Origin: Maribacter sp. | Lineage (GTDB): Bacteria > Bacteroidota > Bacteroidia > Flavobacteriales > Flavobacteriaceae | Length of the DNA: 64,000 bases | Direction of reading: 5' to 3' | Assembly (NCBI GenBank): GCA_011050675.1 | Contig: DRFI01000028.1 | Span: forward strand, 248,001-312,000 | Shown here: positions 9,432 through 18,829 of the stretch, piece by piece | Layout: the number at the start of each line of letters is the position of its first letter | Numbering within the stretch: position 1 is the first letter of the stretch | Made by a program: the position numbers and the translations under genes | The notes under the pieces: generated by a model | Told to the model about the DNA's origin: nothing | The model's input: the letters and a program-made list of their open reading frames with translations, nothing else | Databases searched by the model: none

Positions 9432-10218
9432 TAGTTATACCTACATAATAGCCTTCGCTGCCTCTAACATTAAAGACGGTATTGTCATCAAAAATAAGAT
9501 ACTGCCCTTTAATGCCTTTTAAAACTCCTTCAAAAGCAGGTGTTTTCGTAAGGTTAAGGCTCTTTACTTTTGTTGGGTATTGCAATACCGGAAATTCCAT
9601 TTCAGTCTCTGATTTGGATTCTAAAAAATAAGGCAAAGCTTCTTCGGGAATATATTGTTTCAATTTGTCTCGCCATTCTTGTAGATTTTCGTCGACAATA
9701 GTATTAGTAAGCATAGTACGCCAATTAGTTTTATCACCAACGTGGTCTTTAAGTGCTACTTCGGTAATGCCAGCTAAATATCTATTTGGTACTTCGACAA
9801 TTTCAATGGCTTCATGGGCGCCTTGGTCAATCCATCTTGTCGGTACTTGACCTTTTCTAGTGACACCAACTTTTACATTGCTGGAATTTGCCAAATAAAC
9901 AATATGTGGTTGTAGTTGAACCTTTTTTTCATAAGCAAGATCTCTGTCTTCTTGATCTAAATGTGCTTTGCTTAACTCGGGTCTCATAATCCAATCTCCA
10001 GCTGATGGTATTTCAAAAAAACATGATTTACAAAAGCCTTGTCTATAAATAAGTCTGTCATTACCACAATTAAGGCATTGAAATTTTATAAATTCAATTT
10101 TAAGTGATTTGTTCAAAACCTGATTTACGTTTAAGAAATCAGATTCAAACAACATATAATATTGAATAGGACTTCCTATTTCCGTCTGCATTTTTCTTAG
10201 TACTCCCTCGTATTGCAT
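9424..10218 (-). CDS. DUF2797 protein with a four-Cys cluster and GIY-YIG-like segment
   Basis: This 264-residue protein of the DUF2797 family is of unknown function. It has a probable zinc site from C48, C51, C63 and C66 (two CxxC pairs, 12 residues apart). Residues about 107-170 carry VYLANSSNVKVGVTRKGQVP followed by TRWIDQGA, and then an ITEVALK helix. This order recalls GIY-YIG nucleases (a VY strand, a VG strand, a downstream Arg and a Glu), although I cannot test structural homology here. The C-terminal part (200-264) is beta-rich. Its last eight bases overlap the end of the convergent AsmA-like gene. Family membership is confident; biochemical function is unknown. Confidence 0.82.
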   Translation of the reverse strand: MQYEGVLRKMQTEIGSPIQYYMLFESDFLNVNQVLNKSLKIEFIKFQCLNCGNDRLIYRQGFCKSCFFEIPSAGDWIMRPELSKAHLDQEDRDLAYEKKVQLQPHIVYLANSSNVKVGVTRKGQVPTRWIDQGAHEAIEIVEVPNRYLAGITEVALKDHVGDKTNWRTMLTNTIVDENLQEWRDKLKQYIPEEALPYFLESKSETEMEFPVLQYPTKVKSLNLTKTPAFEGVLKGIKGQYLIFDDNTVFNVRGSEGYYVGITIS

Positions 10219-10282
10219 GTTAATTCAGCTTATTGATTTATCTATTTGAAAATGATGAATAGATGCGCTATTTTTAGCAATA

Positions 10283-10290
10283 CAAAGATA
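10283..10290 (-). promoter_or_regulatory. Candidate -7 box for the DUF2797 gene
   Basis: Read on the minus strand this is TATCTTTG, matching TAnnTTTG, 65 bases upstream of the DUF2797 start. On the plus strand the near-match TATTTTTA at 10269-10276 could serve the divergent GH3 gene. No convincing -33 box was found for either. Confidence 0.35.
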
Positions 10291-10297
10291 CCTATAA

Positions 10298-11812
10298 ATG
10301 CCAATTACTCTATTTAATTCGATTGCCTCTTGGTTGCTGAAAAAACGATTTCATCAGATAGAACTTTTTTTAAAGTATCCAGAAGAAGTTCAAGAAGAGG
10401 TGTTGTTGCAAATGCTCGAATTTGCTGAAGATACCGAAGTTGGTAGAACATATGATTTTGAGTCGATTGAGTCTTATGAAGACTTTAAAGAACGCGTACC
10501 TATTGTTTCTTATGAAGAGATACAGCCAATTATAGAACGGACAAGAAAAGGAGAACAAAACTTGTTCTGGCCTACGAAGGTGAAACTGTTTGCAAAAAGT
10601 AGTGGTACTACAAATGCTAAAAGTAAGTTTATACCCGTAAGTGGAGAAGCGTTAGAAGATTGCCATTATAAATCGAGTAAAGATTTACTTTGTCTTTATT
10701 TAAATAATAATGAAAATTCTCAATTATTTACAGGAAAGAGCCTTCGCTTAGGTGGCAGTAAAGAACTCTATGAAGATAACGGTTCTTTGTTTGGAGATTT
10801 GTCTGCAATTTTAATTGATAATATGCCTTTGTGGGCAGAATATAGTAGCACGCCTAGTAATAAGGTTTCTTTAATGAGTGAGTGGGAAAGTAAGCTTATG
10901 GCTATTATTCACGAAAGCGTTCAGGAAAATGTTACTAGTTTAGCCGGTGTCCCTTCTTGGATGTTGGTGTTACTAAATAAGGTGCTTGAAGAAACAGGAA
11001 AGGAACACCTCTTTCAGGTTTGGGAAAATTTAGAAGTATACTTTCATGGTGGGGTAAATTTCAATCCTTATAAAGAACAGTATAAAAAGATTCTCCCAAA
11101 TAGTAATTTTAGGTACTATGAAATCTATAATGCCTCTGAAGGGTTTTTTGCCATTCAGGACAGAAACGGTGCCGATGATCTTTTGTTAATGTTGGACTAC
11201 GGAATATTCTATGAATTTATTCCGATGGATGTTTATGGCACCTTGGATGAAGAAGCAATACCCTTATGGGATATTGAGCTTGGAAAAAATTACGCAATTG
11301 TAATTACTACTAATTCTGGATTGTGGAGATATAGAATAGGGGATACTGTTCGTTTTACATCGAAGAGTCCATATCGTATTAAAGTGACCGGTCGTACTAA
11401 ACATCATATTAATGTATTTGGAGAAGAATTGATAATAGAAAATGCGGAAGAGGCACTAAAAATAGCATGTGCAAAAACAGGTGCTGAAATTATAGATTAT
11501 ACGGCAGGGCCAATTTTCATGGTAAATAAGGAGAAAGGAGCTCATGAATGGATGATGGAATTTAGAACCTTACCTGAAGATATTAGTGCGTTTGTAGAAA
11601 TTTTTGATAATGCTCTAAAATCGCTCAATTCAGATTACGAAGCGAAAAGGCTTAACAATATCACCTTGAATTCTCCAGTTGTACATATTGCCCGTGAGAA
11701 CTTGTTTTATGATTGGTTGAAGAAGAATGATAAACTTGGGGGTCAGCATAAAATTCCAAGACTATCCAATAAAAGGGATTATTTAGAAGAGCTTTTGCCA
11801 ATGAACAAGTAA
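10298..11812 (+). CDS. GH3-family (auxin-responsive-promoter-like) acyl-adenylating enzyme
   Basis: The 504-residue protein matches the GH3 superfamily, acyl-acid amido synthetases of the ANL adenylating fold best known from plants and also found in Bacteroidota. Supporting motifs are the nucleotide-binding FAKSSGTTNAKSKFIPVS near 95-112, the SLAGVPSWMLVLL block near 213-225, YEIYNASEGFFAIQD near 273-287, and LWRYRIGDTVRFTS near 343-356 with VTGRTKHHINVFGEEL following. These are the typical ATP- and acyl-binding motifs of GH3 proteins. The bacterial substrate (acyl acid and amine acceptor) is not known and the sequence does not show it. The gene stands alone, divergent from DUF2797, with about 250 bases to the next start. 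Confidence 0.88.
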   Translation: MPITLFNSIASWLLKKRFHQIELFLKYPEEVQEEVLLQMLEFAEDTEVGRTYDFESIESYEDFKERVPIVSYEEIQPIIERTRKGEQNLFWPTKVKLFAKSSGTTNAKSKFIPVSGEALEDCHYKSSKDLLCLYLNNNENSQLFTGKSLRLGGSKELYEDNGSLFGDLSAILIDNMPLWAEYSSTPSNKVSLMSEWESKLMAIIHESVQENVTSLAGVPSWMLVLLNKVLEETGKEHLFQVWENLEVYFHGGVNFNPYKEQYKKILPNSNFRYYEIYNASEGFFAIQDRNGADDLLLMLDYGIFYEFIPMDVYGTLDEEAIPLWDIELGKNYAIVITTNSGLWRYRIGDTVRFTSKSPYRIKVTGRTKHHINVFGEELIIENAEEALKIACAKTGAEIIDYTAGPIFMVNKEKGAHEWMMEFRTLPEDISAFVEIFDNALKSLNSDYEAKRLNNITLNSPVVHIARENLFYDWLKKNDKLGGQHKIPRLSNKRDYLEELLPMNK

Positions 11813-12064
11813 TTTGCTCTATACACACTAAATATTAGTCTAATCACAACAATATTTTATATTTAATCGCTAGTTGCCATACATTTACTTAAGTAAAAGT
11901 AATTTTTGTCTTACAAGTAGATTGTAGGTTTTTTGGTTCTAATTAGTATCAATAAAAGGAACTACATCGATAATTTGAGCGTGTAAACAATTAAATGGTA
12001 GTAAGTAAGGTTAATGTTTCAACTTGCAGAAACAAAACTTAACCAAACTATAAATATAATTATT

Positions 12065-12622
12065 ATGGCAGAGAAATTAGTGATTGTTTCCGATATGTGG
12101 GGCGCTAAGAAAGGTTTATGGATTACATCTTATTTAGGGTACCTTCAACAATATTTCGATATAACATTTTATGATAGCCAACAATTGGGAAATCTGGATA
12201 TTTTAATTCAGACTGAAGAAAATGTGCATAATGCATTTATAGAAGGTGGTACTGATACAGCTGTATCTCATTTATTAAAAAAAGAAACTGAACCTTGTTA
12301 TTACCTTGCTTTCAGTACAGGTGCTACAATCGTTTGGGAAGCTGCTAAGAGAGGTTTACCTGTTAAATCATTATATGGCGTATCTCCTACTAGAATTCGT
12401 AGAAAGAATGATAGACCAAATGTTCCATTTCAATTAGTATATGGCGCTAATGATGAATTTAGACCAAGTGAAGAGTGGGCTGATAAATTAGGTGTAGATA
12501 TGGAAGTACTGCCTAATTACGGCCATACACTATATACAGATGAGAAAATTATTCAAAAAGTGTGTTTAGATTTACTACAAGAAGTAACGCAAATTGCACC
12601 ACAAATTAAAAAGGTGGTTTGA
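12065..12622 (+). CDS. Alpha/beta-hydrolase-like protein
   Basis: A small cytoplasmic protein of about 185 residues with an alpha/beta-hydrolase layout: VIVSDMWGAKKG at the N-terminus, a nucleophile-elbow-like LAFSTGATIVWEAA in the middle, LVYGANDEFRP with a likely catalytic Asp, and PNYGHTLY with a likely catalytic His. The elbow Ser is in SxGA rather than GxSxG form, so catalysis is uncertain. The start is set at ATG 12065 (MAEKLVIVSD); an in-frame ATG at 12014 would add 17 polar residues with no conserved character. A strong hairpin follows, shared with the convergent clpX gene. The substrate is unknown. Confidence 0.6.
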   Translation: MAEKLVIVSDMWGAKKGLWITSYLGYLQQYFDITFYDSQQLGNLDILIQTEENVHNAFIEGGTDTAVSHLLKKETEPCYYLAFSTGATIVWEAAKRGLPVKSLYGVSPTRIRRKNDRPNVPFQLVYGANDEFRPSEEWADKLGVDMEVLPNYGHTLYTDEKIIQKVCLDLLQEVTQIAPQIKKVV

Positions 12623-12644
12623 AAAGAATATAAATAATAAAGCA

Positions 12645-12680
12645 TAAAAAAAAGCGAAGATTAAAATCTTCGCTTTTTTT
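12645..12680. terminator. Bidirectional terminator between the hydrolase gene and clpX
   Basis: An A-run, AGCGAAGATT, a short AA-centred loop, AATCTTCGCT and a T-run form a near-perfect 10-11 bp hairpin. It sits between two convergent genes, and the A and T tracts on both sides allow it to work in either direction. Confidence 0.9.
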
Positions 12681-12702
12681 GTATTCAATAACTATGTTAT
12701 AG

Positions 12703-13938
12703 TTATGAAACAGCCTTTAGCTTTTTAATGGTATCATGAGATAGCATTTCTTCAGCGTAAGGTTTAGTAACTTTAAAATTTGTATCACCAGAACTTGGCA
12801 TTTCAAACATGGCATCTGTGAAAATAGCTTCACATAAAGATCTTAATCCCCTAGCTCCAAGTTTATACTCTATTGCTTTTTCTACAATATAATCTAAAGC
12901 CTGCTCTGTAATGGTGAAAGTAATATCATCCATTGCAAACAACTTCTCGTATTGTTTTATAATCGCATTTTTAGGCTCAGTTAATATGGCTCTTAATGTC
13001 TTCTTGTCTAACGGATTCATATGTGTAAGAACAGGAAGCCTTCCAATAATTTCAGGTATAAGTCCGAAATCTTTTAAATCTCTTGGGATGATATATTGTA
13101 ATAAATTACTCTCATCTAAAAAGTTATCAGATTTTGAAGCGCTGTAACCAACAGCTTGCATATTTAAGCGTTTGGTAATAGCACGCTCTATACCATCAAA
13201 AGCACCACCGGCAATAAATAAAATATTTTCGGTATTTACTTCTATGAATTTCTGATCTGGGTGCTTTCTTCCTCCTTTTGGTGGAACATTTACTACAGTT
13301 CCTTCCAATAATTTTAAAAGACCTTGTTGAACACCTTCACCAGATACATCTCTTGTAATAGAAGGGTTATCGCTTTTACGTGCAATTTTATCAATTTCAT
13401 CTATAAAAACAATACCTCTTTCCGCTTTTTCAAGATTGTAATCTGCCGCTTGTAAAAGACGAGTAAGAATACTTTCTACATCTTCACCAACATAACCAGC
13501 TTCTGTCAGTACTGTCGCATCAACTATCGCTAATGGTACGTTTAGTAATTTGGCAATGGTTTTAGCCATAAGGGTTTTACCTGTACCAGTTTGCCCTACC
13601 ATGATAATGTTACTTTTCTGAATCTCTATCTCATCTTCTTTAGAAGAAGGTTGAAGTAGTCTTTTATAGTGATTATAAACCGCTACCGACATTACCTTTT
13701 TAGTACGTTCTTGCCCTATGATAAAAGTGTCTAAAAATTCCTTTATTTCTTGAGGTTTTTTTAGAACAAGTTCAGAAGAAAGATCGTTGGTCTTTGTCTG
13801 TTTTGATTCTTCGGCAACAATGCCATGAGCCTGCTCAATACAGCGATCACATATATGGGCATCTAACCCAGCAATCAACAGATTGGTTTCTGGCTTTTTT
13901 CTGCCGCAAAATGAACACTCTAAATTTTCCTTTGCCAT
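12703..13938 (-). CDS. clpX: ATP-dependent Clp protease ATPase subunit ClpX
   Basis: ClpX is the AAA+ unfoldase that recognises tagged substrates and feeds them into ClpP. The 411-residue protein starts with the zinc-binding dimerisation domain (C8, C11, C30, C33). Then come Walker A GQTGTGKT at 115-122, the pore loop GYVGED at 148-153, Walker [12 protein letters not shown] at 176-186, and the RKH loop GGRKHPDQ near 222-229. The sensor-2 motif GARGLRS lies near the C-terminus. Length and domain order are normal. It lies 87 bases downstream of clpP on the same strand, so clpP-clpX probably form an operon, ending in the hairpin at 12645-12680. Confidence 0.97.
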   Translation of the reverse strand: MAKENLECSFCGRKKPETNLLIAGLDAHICDRCIEQAHGIVAEESKQTKTNDLSSELVLKKPQEIKEFLDTFIIGQERTKKVMSVAVYNHYKRLLQPSSKEDEIEIQKSNIIMVGQTGTGKTLMAKTIAKLLNVPLAIVDATVLTEAGYVGEDVESILTRLLQAADYNLEKAERGIVFIDEIDKIARKSDNPSITRDVSGEGVQQGLLKLLEGTVVNVPPKGGRKHPDQKFIEVNTENILFIAGGAFDGIERAITKRLNMQAVGYSASKSDNFLDESNLLQYIIPRDLKDFGLIPEIIGRLPVLTHMNPLDKKTLRAILTEPKNAIIKQYEKLFAMDDITFTITEQALDYIVEKAIEYKLGARGLRSLCEAIFTDAMFEMPSSGDTNFKVTKPYAEEMLSHDTIKKLKAVS

Positions 13939-14025
13939 TATCTATCTTCTCTATTCTATTCCTAAACGATCAAAAATCGTTTTTGGTTTAAAAATCATTA
14001 ATTTATTTGATTCAATTAGTCGGAC

Positions 14026-14706
14026 TTATTTCTTCTCCCTTACCAATATTTCATCAATCATACCGTATTTAAGAGCCTCGTCAGCCTTCATCCAGTAATC
14101 ACGGTCACTATCGTCACGAATTTTTTCAATATCAATACCAGAATGCTCTGCTATAATTTGGTATAATTCTTCTTTTAGTTTTAATATCTCTCTAGCTGTA
14201 ATTTCAATATCACTTGCTTGACCTTGAGCACCACCCATTGGCTGGTGGATCATAACACGAGAATGTTGTAGTCCGCTACGTTTTCCTTTTTGGCCTGCAC
14301 ATAATAACACGGCACCCATAGAGGCTGCCATACCTGTACAAATAGTTGCAACATCTGGGGTAATGAACTGCATAGTGTCATAAATACCTAAACCAGCATA
14401 AACACTACCGCCTGGAGAGTTAATGTAAATCTGAATATCTTTTTTGGCATCTACACTTGCTAAGAATAATAATTGAGCTTGTATAATGTTTGCAACTTGG
14501 TCATTAATACCAGTGCCCATAAATATGATGCGATCCATCATTAAACGCGAATAAACGTCCATTGCAACAATGTTCATTGATCTCTCTTCAATAATGTTTG
14601 GCGTCATGTTCGTTGGGTACATGCTGCTCATTATAGAGTCGTAATATGTGCTGCTAATGCCTTGATCGTTTATAGCGAAATTCTTGAATTCTTTTCCGTA
14701 ATCCAT
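14026..14706 (-). CDS. clpP: ATP-dependent Clp protease proteolytic subunit ClpP
   Basis: ClpP forms the tetradecameric serine protease chamber served by ClpX. The catalytic triad is visible as S129 (in GMAASMGA), H154 (in VMIHQPMGG) and D203 (in DRDYWM). The spacings of 25 and 49 residues equal those of the E. coli enzyme. At 226 residues it has an N-terminal extension rich in Tyr, Ser and Met before [15 protein letters not shown], longer than the E. coli propeptide and probably removed or flexible. It is upstream of clpX and separated from tig by a hairpin terminator, so clpPX is likely to have its own promoter. Confidence 0.97.
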   Translation of the reverse strand: MDYGKEFKNFAINDQGISSTYYDSIMSSMYPTNMTPNIIEERSMNIVAMDVYSRLMMDRIIFMGTGINDQVANIIQAQLLFLASVDAKKDIQIYINSPGGSVYAGLGIYDTMQFITPDVATICTGMAASMGAVLLCAGQKGKRSGLQHSRVMIHQPMGGAQGQASDIEITAREILKLKEELYQIIAEHSGIDIEKIRDDSDRDYWMKADEALKYGMIDEILVREKK

Positions 14707-14731
14707 AAATTGTATGTCTATATTTTAGAGT

Positions 14732-14766
14732 AAAAAAAGGTGCCGAAAATTTAATTTCCCGGCACC
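14732..14766 (-). terminator. Terminator downstream of tig
   Basis: On the minus strand, GGTGCCG, a loop of about 14 bases that can itself pair as AATT/ATTT, CGGCACC and a six-T run follow the tig stop codon. It should separate tig from the downstream clpP-clpX pair. Confidence 0.85.
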
Positions 14767-14794
14767 GTAAAGATACTTAATTTATTGTTTGGAA

Positions 14795-16117
14795 TTATCC
14801 GTAAACTTCTTTCACGAAATTTTCATAGGTAACTTCCTTTGTCTTAAGGTTTGCTTTTTCTTTGTAAAGATTTAATAATTTTTGACTCATCAATTGTTCT
14901 GAAAGTCTTTTTACTTCATCTTGGTTACCAAGTACACGTGCCGCAATATTATCCAGTTCTTCTTCTTTTGGATCTAATTGGCCAAATTGTGCCATTTGAG
15001 AGCGTATGAAACCTTTTGAGAATTCTTTCAATTCATCGAACTGAACTTGTAATTCGTTGTCACGAATTATCTTTCCTTCAATTAACTGGTAACGAAGACC
15101 TTTTTCAGATTTAGCATATTCTTCAACAGCTTGCTCTTCAGATAATGGCTCTTCGCCTGTTGTCTGAATCCACTTTGTTAAGAAACCTGTAGGTAGCTCA
15201 AACTTAGTGTTGTCAATGAAATATTCAGTTACGTCGTTTAGTAATTTTTGATCAGACTGTTGTTCAAATTGCTTTTCAGAGTCTTCTTTAATACGCTCTT
15301 TTAATTCCTTTTCAGTTTTTACACTGTCAGGTCCAAAAAGTTTATCAAATAATTCTTGGTTCAATTCCGCAGCTTCTCTTTCGTTAATTTCAGAAATGGT
15401 AAAAGTCACCTCGGTATCCAACGATTCTGCCTTTTGCTTATCTACACCTAAAGCACTAGATAGCATATGGTCCTCATTAAATAAACCTTTAGTTTTTAAT
15501 GTTACAACATCACCAACTTTCTTGCCTTTCAACGCATCAAAAGCTTTTTTGCTTTTCAATTTGTCAGTTTCGACCATGGTCTTGCTGTCAATTTCTTCTT
15601 CTTCGTTAAAGAAAGTACCGCTTACTTCATCATTCTTGCTAACCTCGTCCTTGCTTACAAGTTTGCCGTATTGTTTTTGAATACGCTCAACTTGTTCTTT
15701 TATCATTTTATCGTCAGCAACAATTTTGTACTGTGTAATTGCCTTTTTGGTTTTTAAAGAAACCTCAAAATTTGGTGCTAAGCCTAATTCGAATTCAAAA
15801 GCCAATTCATCTTGATCCCAATCAAAATTATCTTGCTGCTTAGGTAAAGGATTTCCAAGTACATCTAACTTCTCTTCAGTAAGATATTTGTTAAGATTGT
15901 CTTGTAATAATTTGTTTACTTCATCAACCAATACAGCTTTGCCATATTGCTTTTTTATAAGGCCCATAGGAACTTGGCCTTTTCTAAAACCAGGAATATT
16001 GGCTTGCTTCTTATAATCTCTTAAGATAGTATCAACCTTATCTTGGTAATCTTCTTTTGTGATAGCAACTTTAACTACTGCATTTAAATCGTCTATCTGC
16101 TCTTTCGTAATATTCAT
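14795..16117 (-). CDS. tig: Trigger factor
   Basis: Trigger factor is the ribosome-associated chaperone that receives nascent chains. The 440-residue protein shows the N-terminal ribosome-binding signature IPGFRKGQVPMGLIKKQYG near 42-60, which includes the GFRxGxxP loop that docks on ribosomal protein uL23. The central region (about 150-245) corresponds to the PPIase domain but is divergent, with a conserved VSGTFFNEEEE-like acidic start in place of the well-conserved FKBP residues, so isomerase activity is doubtful. The C-terminal arms (about 260-440) are helical and charged. It is placed upstream of clpP and clpX, a widely conserved order. Confidence 0.94.
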   Translation of the reverse strand: MNITKEQIDDLNAVVKVAITKEDYQDKVDTILRDYKKQANIPGFRKGQVPMGLIKKQYGKAVLVDEVNKLLQDNLNKYLTEEKLDVLGNPLPKQQDNFDWDQDELAFEFELGLAPNFEVSLKTKKAITQYKIVADDKMIKEQVERIQKQYGKLVSKDEVSKNDEVSGTFFNEEEEIDSKTMVETDKLKSKKAFDALKGKKVGDVVTLKTKGLFNEDHMLSSALGVDKQKAESLDTEVTFTISEINEREAAELNQELFDKLFGPDSVKTEKELKERIKEDSEKQFEQQSDQKLLNDVTEYFIDNTKFELPTGFLTKWIQTTGEEPLSEEQAVEEYAKSEKGLRYQLIEGKIIRDNELQVQFDELKEFSKGFIRSQMAQFGQLDPKEEELDNIAARVLGNQDEVKRLSEQLMSQKLLNLYKEKANLKTKEVTYENFVKEVYG

Positions 16118-16152
16118 TCCTTAATATCTATTTGCATGTATAAAATGGGATG

Positions 16153-16183
16153 CAAAAATACTACATTTTGCAAAGTCAACCAA
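16153..16183 (-). promoter_or_regulatory. Candidate promoter for tig (TTG and TATTTTTG)
   Basis: On the minus strand the -7 box TATTTTTG (16160 down to 16153) matches TAnnTTTG. Two TTG candidates for the -33 box lie 16 bases (16177-16179) and 20 bases (16181-16183) upstream of it. The -7 box is 36 bases before the tig start. Confidence 0.55.
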
Positions 16184-16216
16184 TTTTTAAAGTATTGAAT
16201 TTCAAATCACAAGCAA

Positions 16217-16564
16217 CTATGACTTGTCATCTTTTAGCAATGAAAAAAAGATTGATTGTAAAAAAGATAGCAAGAGGCTAAAAATCAATGCCCACCATAT
16301 ATTTCCAACTGCGAAACCATCTATTAGTTTATCTGCTAAAAGAATGATTATAGCATTTATTATAAGTAAAAAAAGACCGAATGTAATAATTGTGACAGGT
16401 AGGGTAAAGATTACCAATATTGGCTTTACAAGCAAGTTTAATATACTTAGCACTACGGCTACGATAACAGCAGTCATAAAACTGTCTACAGATACATTTG
16501 GTAGTACGTTGGCCAATATAATTACCGCAAGTGCGCTTAATAATATTCTTAAAATTAGTTTCAT
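16217..16564 (-). CDS. YvlD-type four-helix membrane protein (phage-holin superfamily IV-like)
   Basis: A 115-residue, very hydrophobic protein with four predicted membrane segments (roughly 5-22, 30-52, 54-80 and 86-108). The LNLLVKPILVIFTLPVTIIT segment, with FGLFLLIINAI after it, is the hallmark of the YvlD / mycobacterial 4-TMS holin-like family (often annotated 'phage holin family protein'). No phage genes are near and these proteins are common chromosomal genes, so a lysis role is unlikely. The biological function is unknown. It is followed downstream by tig on the same strand and lies next to the esterase gene. Confidence 0.8.
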   Translation of the reverse strand: MKLILRILLSALAVIILANVLPNVSVDSFMTAVIVAVVLSILNLLVKPILVIFTLPVTIITFGLFLLIINAIIILLADKLIDGFAVGNIWWALIFSLLLSFLQSIFFSLLKDDKS

Positions 16565-16592
16565 AATATTTATTTTAAATTATATTTAATAA

Positions 16593-17369
16593 TTAACCTT
16601 TGTTGAAAAAGGCAAGTGATTTCTCGAAAAATTGTTCCGGATTTTCGGCATGTAGCCAATGTCCGGCATTGTCAATGGTGTCTACAGTTGCAATTGGAAA
16701 ATGTCGTTGAATAATTTCTGTGTCATTTTTGGTAACATACTCAGACTTGTCGCCTCTTAAAAATAAAGTTGGTCCGTCGAAACTATCGGTACTACTGATA
16801 TTGTCCCCGATATCCTCCATTTTCTCACTTAACACAGCTAAATTGAATTTGAAGCATAATTTTTTATCCTCATCTCTATCTAGGTTTTTCAATAAAAACT
16901 GACGTATTCCAGGATTGGATAAATGCTTTTTTAATTGCTCATCTGCATCTTTCCTAGATTTTAGATTTGATGTATCAATAGAATTTAATCCATTAATTAT
17001 TTCTTGATGATGAGGTGGGTAATATTTTGGTGCAATATCCGCTACTAGCAATTTATTTACGCGTTCAGGGTATGAGCATGCGAACTGCATTGTAGTTTTC
17101 CCGCCCATAGAATGACCAATTAAATCAGTCTTTTCAATAGTGTGAATATCTAGGTAATTAAGAAGGTCATCCGCTAAAATATCATAATTGAAATCTGGTG
17201 AATGAAAACTTTTACCATGGTTTCTTTGGTCTATTAAATGAACACAAAAACCATTTTCAGCAAATAAAGTGCCTATTGTTTTCCAATTATCTAACATACC
17301 TAAGAACCCGTGTAAAATACACAAAGGTTTGCCTTCTCCTAATATTACTGAATGTAATGTTTGTTTCAT
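16593..17369 (-). CDS. Alpha/beta-fold hydrolase (YbfF-like esterase)
   Basis: A 258-residue cytoplasmic alpha/beta hydrolase. It begins with the typical HG block [14 protein letters not shown], then has [12 protein letters not shown], the nucleophile elbow [10 protein letters not shown] (GxSxG with Ser near 98), the acid loop [10 protein letters not shown] and the catalytic-His block [16 protein letters not shown]. The order and motifs match YbfF-type short-chain acyl esterases, but substrate specificity cannot be read. Its start overlaps the pdxJ stop codon by four bases (ATGA arrangement), so it is translationally coupled to pdxJ. Confidence 0.88.
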   Translation of the reverse strand: MKQTLHSVILGEGKPLCILHGFLGMLDNWKTIGTLFAENGFCVHLIDQRNHGKSFHSPDFNYDILADDLLNYLDIHTIEKTDLIGHSMGGKTTMQFACSYPERVNKLLVADIAPKYYPPHHQEIINGLNSIDTSNLKSRKDADEQLKKHLSNPGIRQFLLKNLDRDEDKKLCFKFNLAVLSEKMEDIGDNISSTDSFDGPTLFLRGDKSEYVTKNDTEIIQRHFPIATVDTIDNAGHWLHAENPEQFFEKSLAFFNKG

Positions 17370-18079
17370 TTTAAACGGTGTAAATACATGTTTACTACAT
17401 TGTCTAGGCCTAAGTAAAGTGCTTCGCTAATTAGTGCATGACCAATAGATACTTCTAATAAGTTAGGAATGTTTTGGGCAAAATATTGAATATTGTCCAG
17501 ACTTAGATCATGTCCTGCATTTATTCCCAAGCCTAATTCATTGGCGCGTTTTGCCGCTTCCATAAATGGGGTTATAGCATTTTCCTTGTTTTGGAAATAT
17601 TCGGTAGCGTAACTTTCGGTGTATAATTCAATGCGGTCGGTGTCAACAGCTTTTGCGCCATCAATCATTTTTATATCAGCATCAACAAAAATAGAAGTTC
17701 TAATACCAGCTTTTTTAAAAGTGTTGATGACATCGGTCAAGAAATCTTTATGCTTTATGGTGTCCCACCCAGCATTTGAGGTGATAGCATCAATAGAATC
17801 TGGTACTAGTGTTACCTGTTCTGGTTTAATCTCAAGGACCAAATCAATAAATTTTTGAACTGGATTTCCCTCTATGTTGAACTCTGTTTTTACAACTTTT
17901 TTTAAATCTCTAGCATCTTGGTATCTAATATGACGTTCGTCTGGTCTAGGATGTATGGTGATGCCTTGTGCGCCAAACCCCTCTAAATCGGTAGCAACCT
18001 TAAGCAAATCTGGAACATTGCCGCCACGGGCATTTCTAAGAGTTGCAATTTTATTTACATTAACGCTAAGCTTTGTCAT
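17366..18079 (-). CDS. pdxJ: Pyridoxine 5'-phosphate synthase
   Basis: PdxJ condenses 1-deoxyxylulose 5-phosphate with 3-amino-2-oxopropyl phosphate to give pyridoxine 5'-phosphate, the last ring-forming step of the DXP-dependent vitamin B6 pathway. In the 237-residue TIM-barrel protein I see [17 protein letters not shown] at the N-terminus, [16 protein letters not shown] near 39-54, the QVTLVPDS strand near 94-101, ELYTESYA near 148-155 and [10 protein letters not shown] near 191-200. The length is normal. PdxJ next to a CBS protein and NadK, on opposite strands, is a layout I recall from other flavobacteria. Confidence 0.96.
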   Translation of the reverse strand: MTKLSVNVNKIATLRNARGGNVPDLLKVATDLEGFGAQGITIHPRPDERHIRYQDARDLKKVVKTEFNIEGNPVQKFIDLVLEIKPEQVTLVPDSIDAITSNAGWDTIKHKDFLTDVINTFKKAGIRTSIFVDADIKMIDGAKAVDTDRIELYTESYATEYFQNKENAITPFMEAAKRANELGLGINAGHDLSLDNIQYFAQNIPNLLEVSIGHALISEALYLGLDNVVNMYLHRLK

Positions 18080-18106
18080 TATGTCTTATTTACCTTTTAA
18101 GAGCTT

Positions 18107-18114
18107 CAAAAATA
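18107..18114 (-). promoter_or_regulatory. Candidate -7 box for pdxJ
   Basis: Minus-strand TATTTTTG, 28 bases upstream of the pdxJ start, matches TAnnTTTG. No -33 TTG at the usual distance was seen. Confidence 0.45.
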
Positions 18115-18171
18115 CAAATAAGGCACGCCTTTTGATATTATTAATTGTTATTTTGCGTTATAAATAGGCCT

Positions 18172-18828
18172 ATGCATATTCAAGAACATATCATTACGAA
18201 CTTACCGGTATTCGATATTAAGGATACCACTGAAAAACTTTTAGAGTTTTTTCAGGATACCACCTATTCTCATATTGCTATTTTAGAAGATGGACGATTT
18301 TTGGGACTTTTCTCTGAAATAGATGCTGACGGATTGCTTCCTGAGTCTAAAATTGAGGAGTTTAGGTATGAACTACAGAGCTTTTTTGCTCGTAGAGATA
18401 CCAATTGGTTAGATGTTTTGGAGGTATTTGCCCGTAATGAAGCTAATCTTTTGCCTGTACTTAATGAGAAAGAAGAAGTTACTGGTTACTACTGCTTGAC
18501 CGATATTGTAGCTGAATTTATTGATACTCCATTTTTCACTGACCCTGGTAGTATTTTAGTAGTAGCAAAGGGTGTTAAAGATTATTCTTTTAGTGAAATT
18601 GCACAGATAGTTGAAAGTAATAATGCAAAACTTTTTGGAGGTTTTATAACTGATACCCAAAATGACGTTATTCAGGTGACCTTAAAGATTACCGCCAATA
18701 ACTATAATAAAGTAGTGCAAACCTTTAGACGTTATAATTATCATATCATTTTTGGTAATAGCGATGATGAATTTCTTGAAGACTTAAAGAACCGTTCAGA
18801 TTATTTAGAGAAATACCTTAATGTTTAG
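18172..18828 (+). CDS. CBS-domain protein
   Basis: This protein of 218 residues has two CBS motifs: an N-terminal one around LPVFDIKDTTEKLLEFFQ to HIAILEDGRFLGLFSEID, and a second around WLDVLEVFARNEANLLPVLN to GYYCLTDIVAEF. The C-terminal 75 residues (ILVVAKGVKDYSFSEIAQIV onward) resemble an ACT-like regulatory fold. CBS pairs usually bind adenosyl ligands such as AMP, ATP or SAM. The start is ATG 18172; an in-frame TTG at 18145 would add a short segment without conserved features. The stop codon is one base from the nadK start, so the two are cotranscribed; a link to NAD kinase control is only inference. Confidence 0.8.
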   Translation: MHIQEHIITNLPVFDIKDTTEKLLEFFQDTTYSHIAILEDGRFLGLFSEIDADGLLPESKIEEFRYELQSFFARRDTNWLDVLEVFARNEANLLPVLNEKEEVTGYYCLTDIVAEFIDTPFFTDPGSILVVAKGVKDYSFSEIAQIVESNNAKLFGGFITDTQNDVIQVTLKITANNYNKVVQTFRRYNYHIIFGNSDDEFLEDLKNRSDYLEKYLNV

Positions 18829-18829
18829 A

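Noticed and set aside
16217-16564. Phage lysis gene (holin)
   Set aside because: No phage genes are nearby and the YvlD-type family is chromosomal and widespread; the holin name comes from a fold class only.
16224-16589. A 121-residue plus-strand frame antisense to the YvlD-type gene
   Set aside because: It is a mirror of a highly hydrophobic gene (Lys/Ile/Thr-rich, no domain), and the minus-strand protein is a recognised family.
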